From Shewanella sp. SR44-3 (GTDB taxonomy: Bacteria; Pseudomonadota; Gammaproteobacteria; Enterobacterales; Shewanellaceae): a DNA stretch of 64,000 nucleotides. Under the pieces are notes generated by a model. It saw only the letters and a program-made list of their open reading frames with translations, was not told the DNA's origin and ran no database searches. The position numbers and the translations under genes are program-made. The stretch spans positions 49,386 through 113,385 of the forward strand of contig NZ_JACJDV010000009.1 in assembly GCF_014163735.1 (NCBI RefSeq), in the 5' to 3' direction. Positions 50,326 through 59,303 of this stretch are shown here, in pieces (positions within the stretch are counted from its first letter, which is position 1; the number at the start of each line of letters is the position of its first letter).

Positions 50326-50482
50326 ATACCGCTCATAATGCCTTACTTAAGTTTGGGGTTTGCATCTTAAGCACTTAGATGTAACACTGAGTTAAGACTT
50401 TGAAGCTGTAGGTTTTTAAATGGATTTGTCCCTGTGCCAATACCGAACTCGTCTTATGCTAACCTTACGATTTATGAACGAT

Positions 50483-51091
50483 ATGATTGTTGAACACAAA
50501 CGCTTATTTTTGAGTGTGACTCTAGGCCTAAGCTTGTCAGCATGTGCCACTTCCCCCCCCAAAGAGCCAGATAACATCTGTGCCATCTTTAAAGAGCACA
50601 GTAGCTGGCATGATGCCGCCATTAACACCCAAGAAAAATGGGGAGTTCCAGTGCATGTGCCATTTGCAATGATGTATCAGGAAAGCTCATTTAAACACGA
50701 TGCAGCGCCGCCAATGGAGTACTTTTTAGGCTTTATCCCTACGGGACGTGCTAGCGATGCCTACGGCTATGCTCAAGCAAAGACTATGACCTGGGATGAT
50801 TACGTGCGCGAGACGGGAAATTCTTGGTCTAGTCGCAGTGATTTCGATGATGCGATGGATTTCATGGGCTGGTTTATTTATAAAACCCATAAAATTAATG
50901 GCGTGTCTAAGTGGGATGCCAATAAGCAATATCTTAATTATCACGAAGGCTGGGGGGGCTATAAACGCCGCTCTTATAATGCCAAGCCCTGGCTTATTAA
51001 GGTCGCCAAAAAAGTCGGCAATCGTTCGTATCGCTATGCAAAGCAATACAAGCAATGTAAAGATGAACTGAATTCGTCTTGGTTCTGGTAA
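50483..51091 (+). CDS. Transglycosylase-SLT-like lipoprotein
   Basis: Probable lytic transglycosylase-like lipoprotein of 202 residues from the ATG at 50483; several upstream ATGs (to 50420) are in frame, and none has a strong ribosome site. The signal ends in lipobox LSAC (Cys about 20). The segment PFAMMYQESSFKHDA contains a Glu in the position typical of the SLT catalytic Glu (ESSF), and ASDAYGYAQAK resembles the following GLMQ-type motif. It probably acts on peptidoglycan from the outer membrane (inference). It is convergent with a GGDEF gene across a shared terminator. Confidence 0.7.
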   Translation: MIVEHKRLFLSVTLGLSLSACATSPPKEPDNICAIFKEHSSWHDAAINTQEKWGVPVHVPFAMMYQESSFKHDAAPPMEYFLGFIPTGRASDAYGYAQAKTMTWDDYVRETGNSWSSRSDFDDAMDFMGWFIYKTHKINGVSKWDANKQYLNYHEGWGGYKRRSYNAKPWLIKVAKKVGNRSYRYAKQYKQCKDELNSSWFW

Positions 51092-51128
51092 TAAGCATTG
51101 AATGGGCATAGTTTGAATATATTCTGAT

Positions 51129-51168
51129 AAAAAAGCCCTGTTAATAGAAATATTAACGGGGCTTTTTT
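51129..51168. terminator. Bidirectional terminator between convergent genes
   Basis: The long stem AAAAAAGCCCTGTTAATA/TATTAACGGGGCTTTTTT (one G-U pair) has a GAAA loop and A/T runs on both sides. It overlaps the stop codon of the GGDEF gene. Confidence 0.92.
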
Positions 51169-52399
51169 ATGCCTGCTTCAGACTCTTTTTAGTGCGCTTT
51201 TCAAGGTACATAGCAGAATCTGCTTGCTTAAAGGCTTGATGCCAATCCCCTTGATAGTCAGCGACACCGGCACTAAATTTTACTTGAAGTTCTGACTTAG
51301 GGTTATTGAGTAGTTTGGCCAGTTCAAGCAGTTCTGCTGCGAGCTTATGTTCAGGGCCATGGCAGATAAGCACAAATTCATCGCCGCCAAAACGGCCTAA
51401 TAAGGCTTTGTGAGGCCAAGTCACTTTCATGGCATTGGCTAGAGCAACAATGGCATTATCACCCGCTTGGTGGCCATGAATATCATTGATAGTTTTGAGA
51501 TTGTCCATATCAATGATCACCAGAAAGCTGCCCAGTTGTGGTTTATGGTGCCACTGGCTTAATCTCTCTTCAAATCGCTTGCGATTGTATAAACCTGTCA
51601 ATGTATCTGTGTTTGCTAGTCTTTGTATTTGTTGTGATTTTTGGTATAGGGCAATAGCATTGCTGGCTTCGTGAGTGAGTATGCCTACTAGGTTTCTATC
51701 ATAGTCATTAAAAGCACCACGGTTGCCACTGTCTAAATTGAGCATGGCATAGAGTTTACCATCGATATGAATAGGACTAGACAGGGTTGACCGTATAGGT
51801 TGAGATGCAGCGGTTAATAAAATATTTTGTTCTTCATCGCTTAAACTACTGCCAGCATTGATCTGGTGCATGTCGTCGACCACCACCACACGATCGCAGC
51901 GGCCGTCGGTTAATCTATATTCGAAGGATTGCTCCAGATGAAATTTAAGTTTTTGTAATTCTGATAAATCCAAACCGACGGTACATTCAAACTTAAGCTC
52001 GTTAGTTCTGGGGTTTACCAAAATAATACTGCCCATTTCGGCGCCATCGATAACGCCAACCGCTTTTTGCAGTAGTGCATCCAAGAAGTCATGTTCGTCT
52101 TGGTATTGGCTAGAGAGGTGAACTAATTCATAGGTAGCGTCATTGATGTTAACGACTTGCTCTAAGTGCTGCCACAGACGAATGATCCGACCTTGATGTA
52201 AATAATAGCTTAGGCTGTAGCCAAACAAATACACTATGCAGATAAGGGATAAAGACAGGAAATCATACTGACTACTTGGCATGGCAAAAATAAATACCGA
52301 AATAAATAAAATCAGTGGCAACACTAATAATACAATATGGTATCTAAAATCTAACGTGTCTATTTTCTTACGCTTGAGGCTATCCCGTTGCTTCACCAA
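51167..52399 (-). CDS. Diguanylate cyclase (GAF-GGDEF), membrane-anchored
   Basis: Probable synthase of the second messenger cyclic di-GMP. It has 410 residues. Two N-terminal membrane helices (about residues 18-68) are followed by a GAF-like sensor domain (about 90-250; includes GSIILVNPRTNELKFECTVG). A C-terminal GGDEF domain follows, with the intact active-site motif GGDEF (about residues 338-342) in GRFGGDEFVLICHG and the substrate-binding DMDNLKTIND block. The usual RxxD inhibitory site five residues before GGDEF is not present, so product feedback may be absent. No EAL domain is present. Confidence 0.9.
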   Translation of the reverse strand: MVKQRDSLKRKKIDTLDFRYHIVLLVLPLILFISVFIFAMPSSQYDFLSLSLICIVYLFGYSLSYYLHQGRIIRLWQHLEQVVNINDATYELVHLSSQYQDEHDFLDALLQKAVGVIDGAEMGSIILVNPRTNELKFECTVGLDLSELQKLKFHLEQSFEYRLTDGRCDRVVVVDDMHQINAGSSLSDEEQNILLTAASQPIRSTLSSPIHIDGKLYAMLNLDSGNRGAFNDYDRNLVGILTHEASNAIALYQKSQQIQRLANTDTLTGLYNRKRFEERLSQWHHKPQLGSFLVIIDMDNLKTINDIHGHQAGDNAIVALANAMKVTWPHKALLGRFGGDEFVLICHGPEHKLAAELLELAKLLNNPKSELQVKFSAGVADYQGDWHQAFKQADSAMYLEKRTKKSLKQA

Positions 52400-52501
52400 A
52401 TATCATCCATATGAGCTAAATCTTAGTTATTATAAAACCTTTTTTTATAGCATGCACTGAAACAGGATAATATTCTAGTCAAATTAATAGGCTAGCGGGT
52501 T

Positions 52502-52538
52502 TATGCCAAGTTTACATAGATATTTTATGCTTGGCATA
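52502..52538 (-). terminator. Hairpin downstream of purK
   Basis: A 9-bp stem (TATGCCAAG/CTTGGCATA) has a long AT-rich loop, 17 bp after the purK stop. It lacks a U-run on the minus strand, so its role as a terminator is tentative. Confidence 0.4.
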
Positions 52539-52554
52539 ATCCCGAGCATGTCCA

Positions 52555-53637
52555 TCAATTGTGGTTGGCTTTTACCCACTCAAGTGGCGCCTGGTATTGC
52601 TCCGGTAGCCATTGTGACAGCAATGTCAGGCTCTGACTGAGCTCGGCTTGATTTTTAGCTGATAAGTTAAGGTGGCCGACTTTTCGTCCAGGACGTACCG
52701 CTTTGTCGTACCAAAATAATTCTCCATTACTCAGGCTCAGCCAGTTATTGTCTTTTTCAACACCGATAAGGTTTATCATCACGGTTTGGAAATTCACTTT
52801 AGGCTCTGGCAGAGGCAGGCCGGCGATGGCCCGTAAATGCATTTCGAATTGACTGATATGACAAGCGCTTTGTGTCCAATGACCTGAATTATGTACCCGT
52901 GGGGCAAGCTCGTTAACCAGTAGTGTATCGTCAACCCTGAAGCATTCCATGGCCATCACGCCCACATAGTTAAGCTCATGCATTATACTGCTCAACATGG
53001 TTTCGGCTTTAGTTTGCAATGACTCAAGGCGTGCTAATGGTGCCAGAGAGGCCATTAAAATGCCATTTTGATGCAGATTAAGCGTCAAAGGGTAAAAAAC
53101 GCATCGCCCATCTTGGGTTCTTGCGCCCACAAGGGATATTTCTTCATCGAAATTAATCGCTTGTTCGGCAATGGCTTCATTGCGCCAATCGTCAGGAATT
53201 TGTGTGTGCTCTGATTGTTTTAACCAATGCTGGCCTTTGCCATCATAGCCGCCAGTCCGTCGCTTGAGTAGTACGCGATCACCATAGCGTTGATGCAATG
53301 CTTGCGCTTGCGTTTGTTGTGACACCAGTTCCCAAGGCGCGGTAGCGATGGCAAGTTCATCTAATAGGGATTTTTGACTGTACCTGTCTGCAAGACGGGC
53401 AAACACTGGCGCGTTAATAAAGTGTGGATGCTGACTGAGCTGCAAGCTAAGGCTGGATTCTGGCCATTGCTCACGTTCTGCTGTGACAATGTCATCAGCG
53501 CCGAGCACAAGGGGCTCTGCCTGAGGCGACATAATATCAATTGGTTTAACATGCAGTGCTAGGCGTTCACCTGCGTGAGCCATCATGGCGCCGAGCTGTC
53601 CATTACCTAAAACCCAAATTGTGTGTGGCTGTTTCAT
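52555..53637 (-). CDS. purK: N5-carboxyaminoimidazole ribonucleotide synthase
   Basis: ATP-grasp enzyme of purine synthesis that makes N5-CAIR from AIR, bicarbonate and ATP. The protein has 360 residues (E. coli 355). The N-terminus IWVLGNGQLGAMMAHAGERL is diagnostic. The ATP-grasp core includes VLLKRRTGGYDGKGQHWL, and LLVNELAPRVHNSGHWT is the metal-binding signature. Its start overlaps the last base of purE, so the two form the classic purEK operon with coupled translation. Confidence 0.96.
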   Translation of the reverse strand: MKQPHTIWVLGNGQLGAMMAHAGERLALHVKPIDIMSPQAEPLVLGADDIVTAEREQWPESSLSLQLSQHPHFINAPVFARLADRYSQKSLLDELAIATAPWELVSQQTQAQALHQRYGDRVLLKRRTGGYDGKGQHWLKQSEHTQIPDDWRNEAIAEQAINFDEEISLVGARTQDGRCVFYPLTLNLHQNGILMASLAPLARLESLQTKAETMLSSIMHELNYVGVMAMECFRVDDTLLVNELAPRVHNSGHWTQSACHISQFEMHLRAIAGLPLPEPKVNFQTVMINLIGVEKDNNWLSLSNGELFWYDKAVRPGRKVGHLNLSAKNQAELSQSLTLLSQWLPEQYQAPLEWVKANHN

Positions 53638-54128
53638 TAATCGACTCTCGGATCGGGATGCTCTAATACAGCTTGAGTTTGCTGCTCTCGAAAAGCCTCA
53701 ATACGACTAGCAAGGGCGGAGTCATGATTTGCTAACATTTGCGCCGCCAGTAACCCTGCGTTAAATGCACCTGCTGTGCCTATGGCTAAGGTACCAACAG
53801 CAATGCCTTTGGGCATTTGCACTATGGACAATAAGCTATCCATGCCTGATAGCGTTTTACTTTGCACTGGGACGCCAAGTACTGGTAAGCGGGTTTTTGA
53901 AGCTATCATTCCAGGTAAATGCGCCGCGCCGCCAGCGCCGCCAATAATTAGTTTAAAACCGCGATTAACCGCTAAACTTGCAAATTCCATTAATTTATCG
54001 GGAGTACGATGAGCGGAGACAACTTCTACGTGATAGGGGACTTGCAGTAAATCTAAGATGTCGGCAGCGGCTTCCATGGTCGGCCAATCACTCTTAGAAC
54101 CCATAACGATTGCAACTTGGGCAGACAT
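53637..54128 (-). CDS. purE: N5-carboxyaminoimidazole ribonucleotide mutase
   Basis: Converts N5-CAIR to CAIR in purine synthesis. I start at the ATG at 54128, placed 5 bp after AAGGAG; a GTG two codons upstream is in frame. The protein has 163 residues, the class I length. Diagnostic motifs are [21 protein letters not shown] and [14 protein letters not shown]. It is the first gene of purEK. I see no clear PurR operator in the 270-bp upstream region. Confidence 0.97.
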   Translation of the reverse strand: MSAQVAIVMGSKSDWPTMEAAADILDLLQVPYHVEVVSAHRTPDKLMEFASLAVNRGFKLIIGGAGGAAHLPGMIASKTRLPVLGVPVQSKTLSGMDSLLSIVQMPKGIAVGTLAIGTAGAFNAGLLAAQMLANHDSALASRIEAFREQQTQAVLEHPDPRVD

Positions 54129-54405
54129 GAACACTCCTTAACGTACTTATTATATGTAGGGTTACAGTATCGCAACTCTTCAAGGGCAGCCCCTTAAAAA
54201 AAGAGCTAGATAATACCATGACCGCCCATTTCTTGGGGGCTTTCAGTGTTTTGTAGGGCTAAAACTCAGTTTTAAATTACGAATGCTCAGCGGCGCAAAT
54301 ACAGTGAGCACACACAGGCAGTGTAGTGGGGGGGCAGGGGGATAAGGAGAAGAAGACAGGCTAGAGTGAATAACAGCGCTGTCTTATCTTCTTGATAACT
54401 TAAGT

Positions 54406-54843
54406 TTAAAAATTAATTTCAACTTCTGAGCGTAAGCTGTTGGCGATAAAACAGTTAACGTGGGCCTTATCGTGCATCTTGGTTAAGGTTTCATGATCAA
54501 CCTCAACCCCTTCGGCAAATATGACTTTGGGGTTTAAAATCATCTTAGTGACCGCAAGCTTTCCTGATTCGGTTTTACCTAAGTCAGCGCTGGCATCATC
54601 AATGTAGCTAGCCACTGGCAAGCGCTTTAAATGAGCAATTGCAAGGAATGTCAGCATGTGGCAAGAAGAAAGGGCGGCGAGTAGGCTCTCTTCTGGATTT
54701 ATTTTATCTTCACTGCCTTTGTATTCAGGTGCTGAAGAGGCGTTGACCACTTGGCCACTGCCATAGGCGATTTGGTGATCGCGGCTAAAATCGTCAGCGA
54801 TTTGCACTGAGTTGTCCCAGCTTACCGTGAGTTGAAATCCCAT
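54406..54843 (-). CDS. OsmC family peroxiredoxin-like protein
   Basis: Small cytosolic thiol protein of the OsmC/Ohr superfamily, 145 residues. The two family cysteines are seen in SSCHMLTFLAIA (about residue 61) and HVNCFIANSL (about residue 129), consistent with thiol-dependent peroxide reduction. Members act on organic hydroperoxides or related electrophiles; the substrate here is not known. It is downstream of an AraC regulator gene on the same strand with a 42-bp gap, so the two may be co-transcribed. Confidence 0.88.
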   Translation of the reverse strand: MGFQLTVSWDNSVQIADDFSRDHQIAYGSGQVVNASSAPEYKGSEDKINPEESLLAALSSCHMLTFLAIAHLKRLPVASYIDDASADLGKTESGKLAVTKMILNPKVIFAEGVEVDHETLTKMHDKAHVNCFIANSLRSEVEINF

Positions 54844-54885
54844 CTTAAAATATCCTCAATTGAGTGAGTGTGCAGGCTCGATACA

Positions 54886-55785
54886 TTACAGCCTGTCGGC
54901 GCCAGGGCCAATGCCAAAATAACGCTTATAGGCTTTGGCAAATGAGACATCGCTCTGATAACCAACATCGAGGGCAACTTTAATGACTGTATCGCCTCGC
55001 TGCAATTGTTTTTTTGCTTGAGTGAGACGTAAGTGGGTTAAAAAAGCCAGCGGCGCTTGATTTAGGTAGCGATTAAAATAACTCACAAAACTGGCTCGAG
55101 AATAACCGCCGCTGGCAGCAAGACTTTCTAATGTCCAAGGGGCACCAATTTGACGATACATGTGTTGCAACACCATCGCCATCTTTGGGTCTTGTAATGC
55201 ATAAAATAGCCCCATTTCCGTGGTCGGTGACTCGGCTAATTGCCTGAGCAGGGCAAGGAAGAATACCTCGGACAGTCGCGATAAAATAACGTCGTTGGCA
55301 TGAGCCCCAAGGTGAGACTCGCTAATAATACTCTGTACTAAGCTTTTTATTGCCCCGATTTGCTGGGCTTTCGTGATGACTAAACAATCGCGAAATTGCT
55401 GCAGTACTGGGTGTTGCTGATCGCTGCCAAAATCGAAATACCCGCAGATAAGTCCAGTGCTGTTTTCCAGCGGAACTTCCATGGGGTAGGCGATAAACTG
55501 GCTGGGCTCATTCTCAGCGGCATTACTAAGTTGAGCCTCGGGGCTGTAACTGAGTAGATGAGCGCTATCTCGGATGAACAGCACCATGTCTCCAGCATTG
55601 AGCAAGGTGCCATTATGCTGATTGCTGTGAAGGTAAGCTTTACCTGAACTTATTAAGTGAAAGTTCGCATGACCATTACCTGAAGTGTCAGTGCTCCAGC
55701 TGTCGCAAACTAAGGTTCGGTGAAAGAAGGAGCGGTGAAAGACAGTGGCGCTCAGATGAAAACTTGATAGTAATTGATTTAGCAA
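54886..55785 (-). CDS. AraC-family transcriptional regulator (cupin N-terminus)
   Basis: Transcription factor of 299 residues. The N-terminal half (about residues 15-130) resembles the cupin-type effector domain of the AraC subgroup that begins with a hydrophobic strand followed by HLISSGKAYL. The C-terminal double helix-turn-helix contains WTLESLAASGGYSRASFVSYF and VALDVGYQSDVSFAKAYKRYFG. It is divergent from a small cupredoxin-like gene and upstream of the osmC-like gene; either could be a target. A perfect palindrome lies in the divergent promoter region. Confidence 0.9.
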   Translation of the reverse strand: MLNQLLSSFHLSATVFHRSFFHRTLVCDSWSTDTSGNGHANFHLISSGKAYLHSNQHNGTLLNAGDMVLFIRDSAHLLSYSPEAQLSNAAENEPSQFIAYPMEVPLENSTGLICGYFDFGSDQQHPVLQQFRDCLVITKAQQIGAIKSLVQSIISESHLGAHANDVILSRLSEVFFLALLRQLAESPTTEMGLFYALQDPKMAMVLQHMYRQIGAPWTLESLAASGGYSRASFVSYFNRYLNQAPLAFLTHLRLTQAKKQLQRGDTVIKVALDVGYQSDVSFAKAYKRYFGIGPGADRL

Positions 55786-55898
55786 AGCTCAACTCCAAAG
55801 ATGAGCTGAGCAATAAGTTAGACCTAAAGGCATAAAGTTAAGCTTTTAAGACATACTGGCTTAAGCTTGCCTTAATTATGCTATCCCTGTTGACAATA

Positions 55899-55910
55899 AC
55901 TCAGCTGAGT
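55899..55910. promoter_or_regulatory. Palindrome ACTCAGCTGAGT in the AraC/cupredoxin divergent region
   Basis: A perfect 12-bp palindrome lies 4 bp after a TTGACA-like hexamer (55890-55895), 57 bp before the cupredoxin-like gene. It could be an operator, but AraC proteins usually use direct repeats, so its owner is uncertain. Confidence 0.35.
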
Positions 55911-55966
55911 CAAGTGAGACACTCGAATATGAGTTATTGATTTTATGTACAAAACAGGATGAAATC

Positions 55967-56326
55967 ATGAACAAATTACTAAGCCATTTACTGACCGTTG
56001 TTACCCTAAGTGCGCTTACAATAAATGTGGCCAATGCAGCACTGCCAATAGCCAATGCTGAAGGGGTTGTTGAAATTCATTTGGAGCAGCACGGTGGTCA
56101 TTTCAGCGCTAGAGATACCTTAGTTTCACTTAAGGCGGGTAAATATCAATTTGTTATCACAAATAAAGCCGAAAAATTAGCGGGTTTTCAACTACAAAAC
56201 TTCACCACTCATGAAGCATTAGACATGTTTCCATTAGAGCCGGGTGAAACCCGTCGCAGCGAGATAGTTGAAGTGACTGAGCAAGGAGTACGTTTTCGTT
56301 GCCCAATTAACCCAACACCTTGGTAA
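55967..56326 (+). CDS. Small periplasmic cupredoxin-like protein
   Basis: Secreted protein of 119 residues from the ATG at 55967 (preceded by GGATG). A signal peptide (residues 1-24, ending NANAA-like VANAALP) precedes a beta-rich domain. The block SLKAGKYQFVITNKAEKLAGFQL and LEPGETRRSE resemble cupredoxin-like domains of iron or copper handling proteins. A full copper site (His-Cys-His-Met) is not evident: there is one Cys (FRCPINPTPW) and His residues only in the N-terminal half. It is divergent from the AraC gene, and its 3' end overlaps the convergent DsbA-like gene by 20 bp. Confidence 0.6.
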   Translation: MNKLLSHLLTVVTLSALTINVANAALPIANAEGVVEIHLEQHGGHFSARDTLVSLKAGKYQFVITNKAEKLAGFQLQNFTTHEALDMFPLEPGETRRSEIVEVTEQGVRFRCPINPTPW

Positions 56327-56951
56327 TAAGCTCTTCGATGACTTCTACAGGTTGCGCACCTGAGAGTAAATATTGTTGATTAAACACTATTGCAGGCACA
56401 GCTTGTATCCCGCGGCTTATCCATAGCTGCTCGGCTTCTTTTACCTGTGCAGCAAAGCGTCCATCTGTCAGTATCGTTCTGGCTCCATCAGCATCTAAGC
56501 CCACTTTAACAGCGGCACTGACCAAGACTTCAATATCATTAGGATTTTGCTGTTGGGTAAAATAGACATCGAACAAGGCTAATTTTAGCGCGGTTTGCTT
56601 ATCAGATTGACCCGCCCAAAATAATAATTGGTGAGCAAGAAAGGTGTTGAAAATTCGTGAGTCAGCTTGAAAGTTAAATTCAAAATGTAATTCTTTGCCT
56701 AAATCAGCTAAACGCTGACGGTTTTGCTGACTTTGTTCGGGAGTGGAGCCGTACTTTTGGGCTAAATGTTCACCTAAGTGTTGCCCTTCAGGCGCTAAAT
56801 TAGGGTTGAGTTCAAAAGGATGCCAATTAACACTGACATCAAGTTGCGGGTACTGACTCAAGGCTTGAGTCAAGCGCTTGTAGCCTACAATACACCAAGG
56901 GCACATAATGTCTGAGACGATATCAATTTGCAGTTTAGCGGCAGCGGCCAT
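56307..56951 (-). CDS. DsbA-family (FrnE-like) thiol oxidoreductase
   Basis: Cytosolic thioredoxin-fold protein of 214 residues, similar to FrnE-type members of the DsbA / 2-hydroxychromene-2-carboxylate isomerase group. The redox motif CPWC lies at about residues 17-20 (SDIMCPWCIVGYKRL). An inserted helical domain follows. The cis-Pro segment AVPAIVFNQQYLLSGAQP is near the C-terminus. No signal peptide is visible, so it is probably cytosolic. The partner substrates are unknown. Its 3' end overlaps the convergent cupredoxin-like gene. Confidence 0.88.
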   Translation of the reverse strand: MAAAAKLQIDIVSDIMCPWCIVGYKRLTQALSQYPQLDVSVNWHPFELNPNLAPEGQHLGEHLAQKYGSTPEQSQQNRQRLADLGKELHFEFNFQADSRIFNTFLAHQLLFWAGQSDKQTALKLALFDVYFTQQQNPNDIEVLVSAAVKVGLDADGARTILTDGRFAAQVKEAEQLWISRGIQAVPAIVFNQQYLLSGAQPVEVIEELITKVLG

Positions 56952-57372
56952 AATTAAATCCTAAGATGGTGTATAACAAGGGAACTATTTGTCTTTGAGT
57001 ATCTCTTATCTAGAGTGACTTTTGTAGTTAATGCTGAGAACAGTGGCTATAGGAGGCCAATTTTAAAATTGTGCTGGACATTTATTCTAAACTGGTCAAA
57101 AGTTCAGGTAGAAGGCATTTTTGGCTATACTTTGCTTGTTTACAGGAAAAGCGCCATTGAAGGATAAATGAAATATTTCATTTTTTTTACTCATGTCCTC
57201 TTGTGATCTTGAGCACATGCCCCCAAGTCTATTTATGTGACAATGAATTACAGGGCAATAGGAACCAAGCAAGAATACAGAAAACCAAGTACCAAAAATC
57301 GCAACACTAAAATTAGAATGCATATACGTGTGCAAAGTGTAATACGAGTAGACAGCTATTTAAGGACAATTT
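56952..57372. other. Intergenic region between the DsbA-like gene and hpf
   Basis: About 420 bp containing both divergent promoters. I see no tRNA, repeat or strong hairpin. A 79-codon minus-strand frame inside it (57096-57335) does not look like a real protein. Confidence 0.5.
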
Positions 57373-57729
57373 ATGAAAATAAATCTTTCTGGTCACCATG
57401 TTGAAGTCACAGATACCGTTAAACAACACGTCAATGAGAAGTTCGCAAAGCTTGCCACCCATTTCCCCACTCTTATCGGATTAGACATTATCATAGCCAA
57501 AGAACATGGCGAGTATGATGTAGAAATCAGTACCAAATATGAAGGCGGCCGTATTTCGGCGAAAGGCAATGATTCTGTCATGTATCCCGCCATTTCTAGT
57601 GCTGCTAAAAAGCTTGATGCCGCACTAAAACATCGTAAAGGTCAACTCAAAGCCGATTTGCATCAAAAACCTAATGTCACAACTCCTGAAATCGCCCATG
57701 AGATAGTGCAAAATATGGACCTCCGCTAA
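57373..57729 (+). CDS. hpf: Ribosome hibernation promoting factor (HPF/YfiA family)
   Basis: Short-form ribosome-associated factor that stabilises inactive ribosomes in stationary phase. The protein has 118 residues. It begins MKINLSGHHVEVTDTVKQHV with the typical beta-alpha fold. The basic helix region AAKKLDAALKHRKGQLKADL binds 16S rRNA. It could be HPF or the paralogous RaiA/YfiA; length alone does not decide. A bidirectional terminator follows. Confidence 0.9.
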   Translation: MKINLSGHHVEVTDTVKQHVNEKFAKLATHFPTLIGLDIIIAKEHGEYDVEISTKYEGGRISAKGNDSVMYPAISSAAKKLDAALKHRKGQLKADLHQKPNVTTPEIAHEIVQNMDLR

Positions 57730-57779
57730 GCCTGCAAATTAGGCTAGCGAGACAATGAGCTTCAATAAATTTAAGCCAT

Positions 57780-57809
57780 AAAAAAACGCAGCGATTGCTG
57801 CGTTTTTTA
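57780..57809. terminator. Bidirectional terminator between hpf and the YebC-family gene
   Basis: The stem AAAAAACGCAGC/GCTGCGTTTTTT has a 4-nt loop and A/T runs on both flanks, placed between convergent genes. Confidence 0.92.
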
Positions 57810-57824
57810 TTATTCATTTTATGA

Positions 57825-58547
57825 CTATTCGACAATTTCAGCATTATGATAAACGTTTTGCACGTCATCACAATCATCAAGTGCGGCCAAAAATTTCTCA
57901 AAGGTGTCAACGTCTTCACCTTTGATTTCAGTCATGGTCTGGGGAACAAAGGCTAAGTTCTCTACCTTAAAATCTATCTCTGGAAAAGCTTCTGTTAAGG
58001 CGATTCGAGCATTGCTAAACTCAGATACAGGAGTGAATACGCTGATGATGCCATCTTCCAATTCTACATCTGTTACATCCACATCAGCCATCATTAATAG
58101 CTCTAAAATAGCTTCATCATCATCGCCATCAAATACGAATACAGCTTGATGATCAAACATGTGTCCAACAGTACCTGGGCCGCCTAATTTAGCATCATTC
58201 TTAACGAAGGCTTGACGCACTTCGGTGAAGGTACGCTTGCCGTTATCGGTTAAGCAGTCAACGATAACCATGCAACCACCTGGACCAAAACCTTCATAGC
58301 GAGCGGTATCATAATCTTCACCACCACCACCACGGGCTTTTTCAATACCACGTTCGATAACATGAGCGGGCACTTGATCTTTTTTTGCTCGGGCAATCAA
58401 GCTGCGAAGGGCTAAATTACCATCTGGATCGACGCCGCCCTGCTTAGCACAAATATAAATCTCTTTACCGTAACGTGAATAAATACGTGTCTTCTGTCCA
58501 GCGGTTTTCGCCATGGACTCTTTCTTATTTTGATATGCTCTGCCCAT
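57825..58547 (-). CDS. YebC/PmpR family regulator (YeeN-like)
   Basis: Conserved protein of the YebC family, 240 residues. Members bind DNA as regulators, and recent work on the family links some to translation through difficult motifs; which applies here is unknown. It begins [20 protein letters not shown], the YeeN-type N-terminus (classic YebC starts with MAGHSKW). Diagnostic blocks are [33 protein letters not shown] and [18 protein letters not shown]. It is monocistronic. Confidence 0.9.
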   Translation of the reverse strand: MGRAYQNKKESMAKTAGQKTRIYSRYGKEIYICAKQGGVDPDGNLALRSLIARAKKDQVPAHVIERGIEKARGGGGEDYDTARYEGFGPGGCMVIVDCLTDNGKRTFTEVRQAFVKNDAKLGGPGTVGHMFDHQAVFVFDGDDDEAILELLMMADVDVTDVELEDGIISVFTPVSEFSNARIALTEAFPEIDFKVENLAFVPQTMTEIKGEDVDTFEKFLAALDDCDDVQNVYHNAEIVE

Positions 58548-58911
58548 CTTGATCTCGTATCTGTGTTTGAAAAAATTGATGCCGATTCTAACAGGATTAT
58601 TTGCATCTGTTTAGTTCAGCATCACAAATTATTACTCTTATTAGCCAGCAACTTGGCTTTAATGCTAATGACTTACTGGAATGCCGCTGATGCATTGAGT
58701 GGGTTTTAGCTTTATTCTTTGAGCTTAAAAGATTCTCGATTTAAAAAACTGTTGCTAAATGTTATCAAACTGTGTTTTATTACGAGGTGAGTCTGAATAA
58801 TGCCTTGAAGCGTAAGCTGCTCAAACCCGTGTGGGCAAGGCTTTATATAGACTCAATTGCTATTATCCTTTATGGTTGGTGAGTCATAATTAATAGAGAG
58901 TTAAACCCATA
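58548..58911. other. Intergenic region without recognised features
   Basis: About 364 bp between divergently oriented genes, holding both promoters. I see no repeat, RNA gene or hairpin worth naming. Confidence 0.5.
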
Positions 58912-59169
58912 ATGTCAGAGACACAGAAGCCTACAGTGCAAAATATGAGTTCGAATACGGCCATAGTGACTGTGCTGTATTACGAAGCACCAGCTGGGCT
59001 GATTATGCATAATGAGATTTTGACGGGTTTGGCTGTTAGCGAGTCAGGGCGGGTTATGATCCCGCAGCAGTTTCGCCGTGGTAAGTCAATTATTGCTGTG
59101 CTAGAAGGTGAATGCACTATATTGAATTCACTAGGTGAACGTGTTTATGCACAAAAAATCTTAGGCTAA
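58912..59169 (+). CDS. Small conserved protein (TIGR02922-like)
   Basis: Cytosolic protein of 85 residues, function unknown. The block TVLYYEAPAGLIMHNEI and the stretch SESGRVMIPQQFRRGKSIIA followed by VLEGECTILNSLGERV match, from memory, a small uncharacterised family found in marine gammaproteobacteria (TIGR02922). The GRVMIPQQFRRGKSI part resembles a swapped-hairpin AbrB-like turn, but this is only a visual impression. It is monocistronic. Confidence 0.7.
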   Translation: MSETQKPTVQNMSSNTAIVTVLYYEAPAGLIMHNEILTGLAVSESGRVMIPQQFRRGKSIIAVLEGECTILNSLGERVYAQKILG

Positions 59170-59303
59170 TGGCTTGGATTAATTTTTTAAATTAATTACT
59201 TATATTCAGTTAGCAACACAGCTGGGTTGTATTAATGACCTAAGGGTTTTATTTGAGCAGCCTTCTCAATCAATTCATCTGCGAGCACTGCTCAAATCAT
59301 CCA

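Noticed and set aside
54135..54405. PurR operator upstream of purE
   Set aside because: I could not find a sequence close to the ACGCAAACGTTT-type consensus in this interval.
57096..57335. 79-codon minus-strand frame upstream of hpf
   Set aside because: Lies across the presumed hpf promoter, no ribosome site, no similarity; probably chance.
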